Source of the DNA: Arthrobacter sp.
Lineage (GTDB): Bacteria > Actinomycetota > Actinomycetes > Actinomycetales > Micrococcaceae
DNA length: 6,612 bases
Direction: 5' to 3'
Assembly (NCBI GenBank): GCA_030146405.1
Contig: JASLBS010000278.1
Span: 1-6,612, forward strand
Part shown: positions 1 through 6,612 of the stretch, in pieces
Layout of the letters: each line of letters starts with the position of its first letter
How positions within the stretch are numbered: position 1 is the stretch's first letter
Program-made: the position numbers and the translations under genes
The notes under the pieces: generated by a model
What the model was told of the DNA's origin: nothing
Seen by the model: only the letters and a program-made list of their open reading frames with translations
The model's database searches: none

Positions 1-3000
1 CCGTTGACTGATCACCGTGGACACGCCGTCCCCGCGCATCGTGACGCCGTACAGGGCGTCGGCCACCTCCATGGTCCGCTTCTGGTGCGTGATGATGATG
101 AGCTGGCTCGATTCCCTGAGCTCCTGGAAGATCGTGATCAACCGCCCGAGATTCGTGTCGTCCAGAGCGGCTTCCACCTCGTCCATGACGTAGAACGGCG
201 ACGGCCTCGCCTTGAAGATGGCCACCAGCAGCGCTACCGCGGTGAGCGAACGCTCTCCTCCGGAGAGCAGTGAGAGCCGCTTGATCCTCTTGCCGGCGGG
301 GCGCGCCTCCACCTCGATGCCGGTGGTCAGCATGTCCCCCGGGTCCGTGAGGACCAGTCGTCCCTCCCCACCGGGGAACAGCGTCGCGAACACGCGCCCG
401 AACTGCTCGGCCGTATCACGGTACGCCGCCGTGAAGACCTGCTCCACGCGCTCGTCGACCTCCCGGATGATGTCGAGGAGGTCCTTCCGTGTCGCCTTGA
501 GGTCCGCGAGCTGCGTGCTGAGGAACTGATGGCGTTCCTCCAGGGCTGCGAACTCCTCGAGGGCCAGCGGGTTCACCCTGCCCAGGGAGGCGAGGTCGCG
601 CTCGGCCCGCTTCAGGCGCTTCTCCTGCTGCTCACGAACGAAGGGGACGCCCTGCGGTACCGGGTTGCCGTCCTCGTCAACCGGCGCCCGGAGCGCCGCC
701 CACTTGTCCTCCCCCGGCGCGTCCCCGGGCACCGGCAGGTGCGGACCGAACTCGTCGACGAGGTGATCCGGTGTGAGCCCGAGTTCCTCGATGGACCTGT
801 TCTCCAGCGCCTCGATCAGGAGTCGCTGCTGTGTCCGGGCCAGCTCGTCGCGGTGCACGGAGTCCGTCAGCCCGGCCAGCTCCACGCCGAGTTCCGCCGT
901 GTGCCTGCGCACGTCCTGCAGCTCTGCGTCCTGTGCCTCCCGCAGCCGTTCGGCGGCATCCCGCTGCTCGGCTGCAGCCTCCACGGATCGAGCGGCACGC
1001 TGCTCCGCGTGGCGGGCGGCGCACGCCACCGCTCCTGCCTTCTGCGCCTGCATCCTGCGGATGCGCGCCTTCTCGGCAGCCTGCTCGCGGGCCCGGCGCT
1101 CGGTCTGGGCGACGCGCTCCAGGGATGCCACCCGGGCCTCCGACGCGGACAGCTGCTCCTCACGGCTGCGCAGGGCGAGACGCGCTTCGAGTTCGGCCTG
1201 ACGTGCGCCGACGGCGGCGCGCTGCAGTGCATCGCGCTGCTCCACCGATGGTTCCGCCTCCATCGGTTGGTCCTGGAGCTCCCGAAGACGCCGGGCTGCT
1301 TCCTCGAGCCTGCCCTCCTCCTGTGCCAGGTTGGCCTCGGCGGACCGCACCAGCACCCTCAGCCGCTCGGCCTCACCCGACGCGGACCGCAGGCCGGCGT
1401 TCAACTGCCCGAGCTTCTCGGCGACAGCGGCCATCCGCGCATCGGATTCATGGAGCCGGCCGAGCGCGTCGTCCGCCCGCTGCTGGGCCTCCTCCCGCGC
1501 CGCACGGAGCCCGGACGAGCGGAAGCGCAGGCGCTCGATCGATGACACCACGTCGTGCAGCCGGCGTTCCGTTTCCTCGACCGCGGCACGGAGCTCGAGG
1601 AAACCGGCGGGATCCGGTGTTCCGCCCTGGGCCTGGCGCGGAGTGAGGACGTCGCCGTCCCGGGTGACGGCCATCCTCACCTCCCCACTCTCCACGGCGG
1701 CGAGCGCCTCGCCGAGATCCTCGACCACCACCACGCCGTCCAGCAGGTCCGTGAGGGCGGGGCTGAGCGCCGAGGGCATGTCGAGCACGGCCAGCACCGG
1801 GACACCGGGCACGGACACAGTGGGAGGGAGTGCACGAATTCGTCCGCTGTCCATGATCGCCGGGGCCACCACGAGGGACACCTGCCCGGCGTCGTCGCGC
1901 TTCACGAGCATCAGGGCGTCGACGGCGGCGGCGAGGTTCTCCACGGAGACGGCATCCGCGGAGCGGCCGAGGGCCGAGGCGACGGCCTTCTCGAAGCCGG
2001 GGTCCACCTGCAGGAGGGCGGCGATCGGCCGGGACACGCCCTCGAGCCCGGCGGCCAGGAGTACACCGGCACCATCGCGCTGCTGCAGGCCCTCGCGCTG
2101 CGCATCCAACCGGGCCGCGAGCGCCCCACGTTCGCGCTCCGTAGCGCGCTCCTCCTCGGCGAGGGCGCCGAGTTCCTCCGTGATCGAGGCGAGGACGGCG
2201 GACGCCTGCTCGTACTCGGCGTCGAGACCTTCCTCACCCTCCTCCTGACCCGCCACCTGGCTCTCCAGAGCCGTGAACTCACGCTCGGCGGTCCGGCGTC
2301 GCTCCTCTGCGGCGGCGATCGAGGTGCGCAGACGCCCGAGTTCCGCTCCGGCTGCTTCGACCCGCGACTGCGCGGCGCCCACCGTGCCGGCCAGCCGAGC
2401 GTCCCCCTCGCGCCGATCGGCGGCCGCGCGCAGTAGCCGCGCGAGTCTCGCATCCTCGGCCGTCGATGCCTCTTCTGCCGCGCGTCGCTCGTCGAGGGTC
2501 GTCTCGAGGCTCCGGTGGAGCGCAGTCACCTCTTCCTGCAGTCCCGCCACCTCCGCGCGGATCCGGGTGGCCTGACGATCCAGCTGGTCCGGATCGCGTC
2601 CCGCGTCGGGATCCGACCCGCCCTGGCCGAGGAGTTGCCCGCGTTCCTCGGCGAGAACGGCGAGCGCGGCGAGCTTCTCACGCGCGCTGGAGAGGGCGTA
2701 CCAGGATTCGCGGGCCGTATTCAGTGCGGGAACGGTCGCCGCCGCCGCCTGTTCGAGGGCGGCCCGCCGCTCCTGCCCCGAGGCCAGTGCCCTCTCCACC
2801 TCCTCCCGCCTCGCCTGCAGCGCTACCTCCACGGCGGTGTGACGGTCGAGATCCGAACGCAGGGTGACGAGTTCGTGGGCCAGGAGCCGGGAACGGGCAT
2901 CCCGGACGGTGAACTGGACCTGCTGTGCGCGCCGCGCCACCTCGGCCTGCTTGCCGAGCGGAGTGAGCTGCCGCCGCAATTCGCCCGCGAGGTCGGACAG

Positions 3001-3570
3001 GCGGGCGAGGTTCGCCTGCATGGCGTCGAGTTTTCTTACTGTCTTCTCCCGGCGGCGGCGGTGCTTCAGGATCCCGGCGGCCTCCTCGATGAAGCCCCGG
3101 CGGTCCTCCGGTGTGGCGTGCAGCACCTTGTCCAGTTGCCCCTGGCCGACGATGACGTGCATCTCCCGGCCCAACCCGGAGTCGGAGAGGAGTTCCTGGA
3201 TGTCGAGCAGTCTGCAGTTCCTGCCGTTGATCGCGTACTCGGAGCCGCCTGCACGGAAGAGCGTGCGGGAGATCGTCACCTCGGTGTACTCGATGGGGAG
3301 TGCACCGTCGCTGTTGTCGATGGTCAGTGAGACCTGCGCCCGTCCGAGCGGGGCACGGCCCGTGGTCCCGGCGAAGATGACGTCCTCCATCTTCCCCCCG
3401 CGGAGGGTCTTGGCGCCCTGCTCCCCCATCACCCAGGCGAGCGCGTCCACCACGTTGGACTTCCCGGACCCGTTGGGACCGACGACGGCGGTCACGCCGG
3501 GTTCGAAGTCGAAGGTGGTCGCCGAGGCGAAAGACTTGAACCCTCGCACGGTTAGACTCTTCAGATGCAC
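1..3570 (-). CDS. smc: Chromosome segregation ATPase SMC, partial (extreme C-terminus beyond left edge)
   Basis: SMC is the ATPase of the SMC-ScpA-ScpB condensin-like complex, which entraps and organises chromosomal DNA in the cytoplasm. I read 1190 uninterrupted codons. The N-terminal head begins MHLKSLTVRGFKSFA, with Walker A GPNGSGKSN at residues 31-39 (Lys37) and GQGQLD near 142-147. A coiled coil runs from about 170 to 505. The hinge spans about 511-650, starting GVSRPIAALLQVDPGFEKAV and ending near GDVLTPRQAQGG. A returning coiled coil follows to about 1020. The C-terminal head has the signature LLSGGE (1101-1106, Ser1103) and Walker B FYVMDEVEAALDD (1126-1138, Glu1131). The 28-residue distance from signature Ser to Walker B Glu equals that in Bacillus subtilis Smc (S1090, E1118), which is 1186 aa long, so only a few codons are missing. 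GTG at 3570 is the only usual start codon in frame before a stop at 3712-3714, and it directly precedes the conserved N-terminus. All key residues are intact. The gene is divergent from the ole operon. Confidence 0.97.
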   Translation of the reverse strand, partial: MHLKSLTVRGFKSFASATTFDFEPGVTAVVGPNGSGKSNVVDALAWVMGEQGAKTLRGGKMEDVIFAGTTGRAPLGRAQVSLTIDNSDGALPIEYTEVTISRTLFRAGGSEYAINGRNCRLLDIQELLSDSGLGREMHVIVGQGQLDKVLHATPEDRRGFIEEAAGILKHRRRREKTVRKLDAMQANLARLSDLAGELRRQLTPLGKQAEVARRAQQVQFTVRDARSRLLAHELVTLRSDLDRHTAVEVALQARREEVERALASGQERRAALEQAAAATVPALNTARESWYALSSAREKLAALAVLAEERGQLLGQGGSDPDAGRDPDQLDRQATRIRAEVAGLQEEVTALHRSLETTLDERRAAEEASTAEDARLARLLRAAADRREGDARLAGTVGAAQSRVEAAGAELGRLRTSIAAAEERRRTAEREFTALESQVAGQEEGEEGLDAEYEQASAVLASITEELGALAEEERATERERGALAARLDAQREGLQQRDGAGVLLAAGLEGVSRPIAALLQVDPGFEKAVASALGRSADAVSVENLAAAVDALMLVKRDDAGQVSLVVAPAIMDSGRIRALPPTVSVPGVPVLAVLDMPSALSPALTDLLDGVVVVEDLGEALAAVESGEVRMAVTRDGDVLTPRQAQGGTPDPAGFLELRAAVEETERRLHDVVSSIERLRFRSSGLRAAREEAQQRADDALGRLHESDARMAAVAEKLGQLNAGLRSASGEAERLRVLVRSAEANLAQEEGRLEEAARRLRELQDQPMEAEPSVEQRDALQRAAVGARQAELEARLALRSREEQLSASEARVASLERVAQTERRAREQAAEKARIRRMQAQKAGAVACAARHAEQRAARSVEAAAEQRDAAERLREAQDAELQDVRRHTAELGVELAGLTDSVHRDELARTQQRLLIEALENRSIEELGLTPDHLVDEFGPHLPVPGDAPGEDKWAALRAPVDEDGNPVPQGVPFVREQQEKRLKRAERDLASLGRVNPLALEEFAALEERHQFLSTQLADLKATRKDLLDIIREVDERVEQVFTAAYRDTAEQFGRVFATLFPGGEGRLVLTDPGDMLTTGIEVEARPAGKRIKRLSLLSGGERSLTAVALLVAIFKARPSPFYVMDEVEAALDDTNLGRLITIFQELRESSQLIIITHQKRTMEVADALYGVTMRGDGVSTVISQR

Positions 3571-3585
3571 GGTGTCAGGTTCTCC
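3571..3585 (-). promoter_or_regulatory. Ribosome binding site and leader immediately upstream of smc
   Basis: On the minus strand a GGAGAA (bases 3585 to 3580) precedes the GTG start of smc, with 11 bases between GGAG and the start codon. This is slightly long but usable, and no better purine-rich site lies nearby. It supports GTG at 3570 as the start. Confidence 0.55.
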
Positions 3586-3605
3586 AGGTGGGATGGGACC
3601 AACCC

Positions 3606-3634
3606 AATCTACTGGACCGCTCCGCCGGTGCGGA
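3606..3634 (-). promoter_or_regulatory. Weak candidate promoter for smc
   Basis: On the minus strand TAGATT (bases 3611 to 3606) fits the TAnnnT pattern of an actinobacterial -10 box. It would start transcription about 30 bases before the smc GTG. The -35 position at 17-bp spacing (3634-3629, TCCGCA) is poor, so this rests on the -10 box alone. If real, the inverted repeat at 3619-3636 lies across its spacer and -35 region. Confidence 0.25.
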
Positions 3635-3636
3635 GC
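3619..3636. repeat. Perfect 7-bp inverted repeat, possible operator
   Basis: GCTCCGC (3619-3625) and GCGGAGC (3630-3636) are exact reverse complements separated by CGGT. Neither side is followed by a T-run, so it is not an intrinsic terminator. Its 18-bp size and position between two divergent genes fit a dimeric-repressor binding site, or a hairpin in a longer smc leader. No regulator gene is in the window to assign it to, and a GC-rich palindrome of this size can arise by chance. Confidence 0.45.
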
Positions 3637-3673
3637 ATCGCGCTCGCAACCTCGGGTATCGCGGATTTTCGAA

Positions 3674-3702
3674 GTGACCCGCCGTGCGACAAGAAGTAGG
3701 CT
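3674..3702 (+). promoter_or_regulatory. Candidate promoter of the ole operon
   Basis: GTGACC (3674-3679) and TAGGCT (3697-3702) are separated by exactly 17 bp. They resemble the TTGACA and TAnnnT boxes of a primary-sigma-factor promoter. Transcription would begin near 3709, leaving a leader of about 90 bases before the oleA start codon. This is the best-spaced pair I found on the plus strand of the intergenic region. It is a sequence match only. Confidence 0.42.
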
Positions 3703-3788
3703 TACAAAGATTCAGCAGCATTCAGAGGCGTCCAGGCCGACTCACCCGTGGGTCCATTCCGGCCATATACCGGCGCTGACCAGTTGAC

Positions 3789-3803
3789 GAGGCAGGAAAT
3801 TTG
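3789..3803 (+). promoter_or_regulatory. Ribosome binding site fixing the TTG start of oleA
   Basis: GAGG at 3789-3792 lies 8 bases before TTG (3801-3803), within a purine-rich run GAGGCAGGAAA. A stop codon in the same frame at 3777-3779 leaves no other usual start upstream. The next in-frame candidate, GTG at codon 20, would remove the N-terminal stretch GNATFRH, which I recognise from related actinobacterial OleA proteins. TTG is therefore the likely start. Confidence 0.65.
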
Positions 3804-4826
3804 ACCGGTAACGCGACGTTTCGACATGACAACACGGCCTTGCTCGCCGTCACGAGTGTGGAGGCGCCGGTAGTCGTCAGTTCCGCAGCGTTCGACGAGC
3901 GTCTGGCTCCCAGCCTCAAAAGGCTCCGCCTGTCCAAGCGACTGCTCGAGCGCGTGGCCGGCGTCACCGAGCGTCGCTGGTGGTCGCCCGGCTCCGACTT
4001 CGACGATGCCGCCATCGAAGCGGGTGCCAAGGCGATGGCGGAGGCCGGTATCGAACCGGGCGACGTCGGGCTCCTCATCAACACCTCGGTGACGCGCCGC
4101 AACCTCGAGCCCTCCGTGGCCGTGAAGATCCACCACTCCCTGGGCCTGCCGTCCTCCGCCATGAACTTCGACCTCGCCAACGCGTGCCTGGGGTTCGTCA
4201 ACGGCATGACCCTCGCCGCCAACATGATCGACTCCGGTCAGATCAAGTACGCACTGATCGTCGCCGGGGAGGACTCCCAGCGGGTCCAGGAGGCCACCTT
4301 CAAGCGGCTGAACCACGTGGACTCCACCCGTGAGGACTTCCTGGCGGAGTTCGCCACCCTCACCCTCGGCTCCGGTGCCGCCGCCGCTGTGATCGGCCCT
4401 GCCGATCTGCACCCGGGTTCGCACCGGATCCTCGGTGGTGTCTCCCGCGCGGGCACACAGCACCACGAACTGTGCGTGGGTGGCCTCGACGGTATGTATA
4501 CGGATACGAAGGGCCTGCTGGACGGCGGGTTGGAACTTGTGGTCACCGCCTGGCACGAGGCACAGGCGGACGGCTGGGCCTGGGACGGGATGGACCGTTA
4601 CGTCACGCACCAGGTGTCCAACTCCTACACGAACGCCATCATCAAGGCCGTGGACCTCGAGCGCGAACGCGTTCCGATCACGTTCCCGCACTGGGGCAAT
4701 GTGGGGCCCGCCTCCCTCCCCATGACCCTCGCCCAGGAGTCGCAGACACTCAATCCAGGCGACCGCGTGCTGTGCCTGGGGGTCGGGTCCGGGCTCAACA
4801 CCTCGATGATGGAGATTGCGTGGTAG
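3801..4826 (+). CDS. oleA: Acyl-CoA head-to-head condensing enzyme OleA (ketoacyl synthase III family)
   Basis: OleA performs a non-decarboxylative Claisen condensation of two fatty acyl-CoA molecules to a 2-alkyl-3-ketoacid. This is the first step of long-chain olefin synthesis in the cytoplasm. The 341-aa thiolase-fold protein has the nucleophile Cys129 in NACLGFVNG, His270 in THQVS and Asn300 in HWGNVGPAS. It also has Glu103 in RRNLEPS. In Xanthomonas campestris OleA the corresponding residues are, from memory, Cys143, His285, Asn315 and Glu117. The Glu-Cys (26) and His-Asn (30) spacings agree exactly, and the Cys-His spacing differs by one. The glutamate is typical of OleA and separates it from FabH, the main alternative. 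The start is TTG. The gene is first in the operon and overlaps the next gene by 7 bp. The chain lengths accepted cannot be read from the sequence. Confidence 0.93.
   Translation: MTGNATFRHDNTALLAVTSVEAPVVVSSAAFDERLAPSLKRLRLSKRLLERVAGVTERRWWSPGSDFDDAAIEAGAKAMAEAGIEPGDVGLLINTSVTRRNLEPSVAVKIHHSLGLPSSAMNFDLANACLGFVNGMTLAANMIDSGQIKYALIVAGEDSQRVQEATFKRLNHVDSTREDFLAEFATLTLGSGAAAAVIGPADLHPGSHRILGGVSRAGTQHHELCVGGLDGMYTDTKGLLDGGLELVVTAWHEAQADGWAWDGMDRYVTHQVSNSYTNAIIKAVDLERERVPITFPHWGNVGPASLPMTLAQESQTLNPGDRVLCLGVGSGLNTSMMEIAW
4811..4822 (+). promoter_or_regulatory. Ribosome binding site of oleBC inside oleA
   Basis: GGAG at 4811-4814 lies within the last codons of oleA, 5 bases before the GTG start at 4820-4822. 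The oleA stop codon TAG (4824-4826) follows just after that start. Ribosomes ending oleA therefore stop on top of the next start, a usual arrangement for translational coupling. Confidence 0.7.
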
Positions 4827-6612
4827 CACTCCCCGGCGTCGACCCCTCCTGGTCGGCGTACCTCGACGTGCCCTCGTCGAGCGATGTGGACGAGCCGGGT
4901 ACCGTGCACCGTTGGCACTACCTGGACAACGGCGCGGACGGCAGTACTGAGTCTCCTCCCGTCCGCGGCACCCTGCTCTGCGTCCACGGCAACCCCACCT
5001 GGTCCTACCTCTGGCGCAGCTATCTCGCGGCAGGGCACGAGGCCGGTTGGCGCGTGATCGCGGTCGACCAGCTGGACATGGGGTACTCCGCGCGGACCGG
5101 GGTCTTCCGGCGGCTCGCGCACCGCATCACCGATCTCGAGGACTTCGTGGGTGCCCTCGGACTCTCCGGCCCCGTGGTCACGGTGGGGCACGACTGGGGC
5201 GGGGTGGTCAGTCTCGGCTTCGCGCACCGCAACCGGGAGGATCTGGTGGGGGTCGTCCTCACCAACACGGCCATCCATCAGGATCCGGCGCGTTCGATCC
5301 CCGCCCCGCTGAGGCTCGCTCTCGCGCCCGGGGTGCACGGGCTCGGTACCCGGACCACCACGGCCTTCCTCGATGTCACCCTGTCACTGGCCCGGCCCGC
5401 GCTCCTCCCGGAGGTCCGGCGTGCCTTCCGGGACCCGTACCGCACCGCAGCTGCCCGAAGGGGTATCGCGAACTTCGTCTCGGACATCCCCGCCGACGCG
5501 GCACACCCGAGCTTCCCCGCCCTGACCGAGACGGCGGAGGGTATCCGTAGCCTCGACGTGCCCGTCCTGATGATGTGGGGACCCAACGATCCGGTGTTCT
5601 CGGACCCCTACCTCGAGGACCTCGCACGCAGGTTGCCGCACGCGGACATCCACCGCTTCGAGCGGGCGAGCCACCTCGTTCAGGAGGACGCCGACACCGC
5701 GTCCACCGCCATGGAGTGGCTCGCCTCCCGCTCGGTCGGGCTCCCCTCGCCGTACCCTGCAGTGCAGGCCGTCGCGGAGGAGACCCGGAGTGCCACCGGG
5801 GATGCGCCGCCGGATTATTCGCCGCTCGGTGCGCGTGTTGCGGAGCTTGCCGCCGGGACAGCAGGGAATACCGTCGCCGTCGCGGAGATGACGCCGGACG
5901 GCCCGCCCCGGACCCTCACGTGGCGCCGTCTGGCCGACGAAGTGGACGCCGTTGCAGCGGGGCTCATTGCGCTCGGTTATGGCCCGGGCAGCAGGGTGAG
6001 CCTGCTCGTTCCCCCGGGAGTCGACCTGACCGTCCTCATCTACGCATGCCTGCAGATCGGTGCGGTGATCGTCGTCGCCGATGCCGGTCTCGGCCCCCGC
6101 GGCCTCAATCGGGCCGTCAAGGGTGCCGCGCCCGACGTCGTGATCGGGATCGACCGCGCGCTCGTCGCGGCACGGGCCTTCGGGTGGCCGGGCCGGCGGA
6201 TCAGTGCAGCTCCCCTCCCCGCCGCCAAGCGGAAGGCGTTGCGGGTCGACGCTTCGCTCAATGATCTGCGGGCCACCCGGCCCATGGGCTCCGTAGCGGC
6301 CCCGGCACCGGACAGCGACGCCGCGATCCTCTTCACCTCCGGCTCGACCGGACCGGCGAAGGGTGTGGTCTACACACACCGTCGGCTCGCCGCCATGCGC
6401 GATACCGTCGAATCCACCCTGGGCCTCGGCCCGGGTACGTCCCTCGTAGCGGGCTTCGCGCCCTTCGCGTTGCTCGGTCCTGCGCTCGGCGCAACCTCGG
6501 TGACCCCGGACATGGACGTCACCGCTCCGCGCACCCTCCCTGCACAGGCACTGGCCGACGCCGCCGGTGCGGTCGGCGCGACGGCGATCTTCGCCTCCCC
6601 CGCAGCACTGAG
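4820..6612 (+). CDS. oleBC: OleB-OleC fusion: beta-lactone decarboxylase / beta-lactone synthetase, 3' end beyond window
   Basis: The open frame runs 597 codons to the right edge with no stop. Residues about 1-305 form an alpha/beta hydrolase of the haloalkane-dehalogenase type. It has HGNPTWSYLWR at 56-66, nucleophile Asp125 in GHDWGG (123-128), probable acid Asp257 in GPNDPVF and probable base His285 in ASHLVQE. This is OleB, which removes CO2 from a beta-lactone to give an alkene. A linker of about 25 residues leads to an AMP-forming ligase domain from about 333. It carries the P-loop FTSGSTGPAKG (505-515) and FAPFALLGPALG (546-557), which resembles OleC proteins. OleC makes the beta-lactone from a beta-hydroxy acid using ATP. 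The C-terminal part of OleC, including later adenylation motifs, is missing at the window edge. GTG at 4820 is chosen for its GGAG site and overlap with oleA. Micrococcus luteus has a similar fusion. Automated naming may call this a haloalkane dehalogenase or acyl-CoA synthetase. Confidence 0.92.
   Translation, partial: MVALPGVDPSWSAYLDVPSSSDVDEPGTVHRWHYLDNGADGSTESPPVRGTLLCVHGNPTWSYLWRSYLAAGHEAGWRVIAVDQLDMGYSARTGVFRRLAHRITDLEDFVGALGLSGPVVTVGHDWGGVVSLGFAHRNREDLVGVVLTNTAIHQDPARSIPAPLRLALAPGVHGLGTRTTTAFLDVTLSLARPALLPEVRRAFRDPYRTAAARRGIANFVSDIPADAAHPSFPALTETAEGIRSLDVPVLMMWGPNDPVFSDPYLEDLARRLPHADIHRFERASHLVQEDADTASTAMEWLASRSVGLPSPYPAVQAVAEETRSATGDAPPDYSPLGARVAELAAGTAGNTVAVAEMTPDGPPRTLTWRRLADEVDAVAAGLIALGYGPGSRVSLLVPPGVDLTVLIYACLQIGAVIVVADAGLGPRGLNRAVKGAAPDVVIGIDRALVAARAFGWPGRRISAAPLPAAKRKALRVDASLNDLRATRPMGSVAAPAPDSDAAILFTSGSTGPAKGVVYTHRRLAAMRDTVESTLGLGPGTSLVAGFAPFALLGPALGATSVTPDMDVTAPRTLPAQALADAAGAVGATAIFASPAAL

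Larger units (their letters stand above)
3571..3800. other. Divergent intergenic region between smc and oleA
   Basis: This 230-bp stretch separates the start codons of two divergent genes. I see no RNA gene and no convincing protein gene in it. It is visibly richer in A and T around 3664-3725 than the flanking coding DNA, as expected for promoter DNA. It contains a candidate oleA promoter, a weak candidate smc promoter, a perfect inverted repeat at 3619-3636, and two copies of ATTCAG 10 bp apart (3710-3715 and 3720-3725). No hairpin here is followed by a T-run, so no terminator is called, and none would be expected between divergent genes. Confidence 0.85.

Noticed and set aside
3051..3063. 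Short GCG trinucleotide run
   Set aside because: It encodes the arginine cluster (KHRRRREK) after the smc N-terminal head, a normal feature of the family, not a tandem-repeat locus.
529..3330. Plus-strand open frames of 338, 293 and 271 codons (529-1545, 1555-2436, 2515-3330)
   Set aside because: They use exactly the same codon boundaries as smc on the opposite strand, so they are mirror images of the smc coding bias. None shows recognisable motifs.
3744..3773. Short palindromes ACCCGTGGGT and the CCGG-containing stretch around CCATATA in the oleA leader
   Set aside because: Their arms are only about 4 bp and the loops or centres do not form a convincing stem, so they are not above chance in this composition.
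2864..3787. 307-codon plus-strand frame running into the intergenic region
   Set aside because: Most of it is antisense to the conserved smc head domain. The translation is a Ser/Arg-rich string typical of a shifted frame in GC-rich DNA.
4310..4325. CCACGTGG palindrome, considered as a parS-like ParB site because smc is nearby
   Set aside because: Only the CACGTG core matches; the flanking bases do not fit the TGTT...AACA arms of parS. It also lies inside a conserved part of oleA and is explained by coding sequence.
3702..4829. 375-codon open frame on the minus strand across oleA and part of the intergenic region
   Set aside because: It lies antisense to oleA, whose catalytic residues and family match are clear. 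Long antisense frames are expected in DNA with strong G/C third-position bias, and the translation resembles no family I know.

Overview
The window comes from a GC-rich chromosome with strong G/C preference at third codon positions. The SMC and OleA protein sequences look most like those of Micrococcaceae (Arthrobacter-type actinobacteria). This placement is by recognition, not by a search. The DNA is fully occupied by one housekeeping gene and one lipid-pathway operon, with no sign of a mobile element, CRISPR array, RNA gene or recent transfer.

Layout: bases 1-3570 (minus strand) hold nearly all of smc, the ATPase of the chromosome-organising SMC-ScpAB complex; only its last few C-terminal codons lie beyond the left edge. 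Bases 3571-3800 are a 230-bp divergent intergenic region. It holds a candidate promoter for each direction, a perfect 7-bp inverted repeat, and the ribosome binding site of a TTG-initiated gene. Bases 3801-4826 (plus) are oleA, a thiolase-fold enzyme that joins two fatty acyl chains head to head. Bases 4820-6612 (plus, open at the right edge) are the first 597 codons of an oleB-oleC fusion: an alpha/beta-hydrolase beta-lactone decarboxylase followed by an AMP-forming-ligase-type beta-lactone synthetase. The two ole genes overlap by 7 bp and are almost certainly co-transcribed and translationally coupled.

Together oleA and oleBC supply three of the four steps of long-chain olefin biosynthesis: condensation, beta-lactone formation and decarboxylation to an internal cis-alkene. 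The ketone-reducing oleD is not in the window and is expected just downstream. The same condensation gene plus fused BC gene is known from Micrococcus luteus, so the pathway itself is described. I found no convincing undescribed system. The less ordinary points are the head-to-head placement of smc and the ole operon, the inverted repeat between them, and the gene fusion with its tight overlap.
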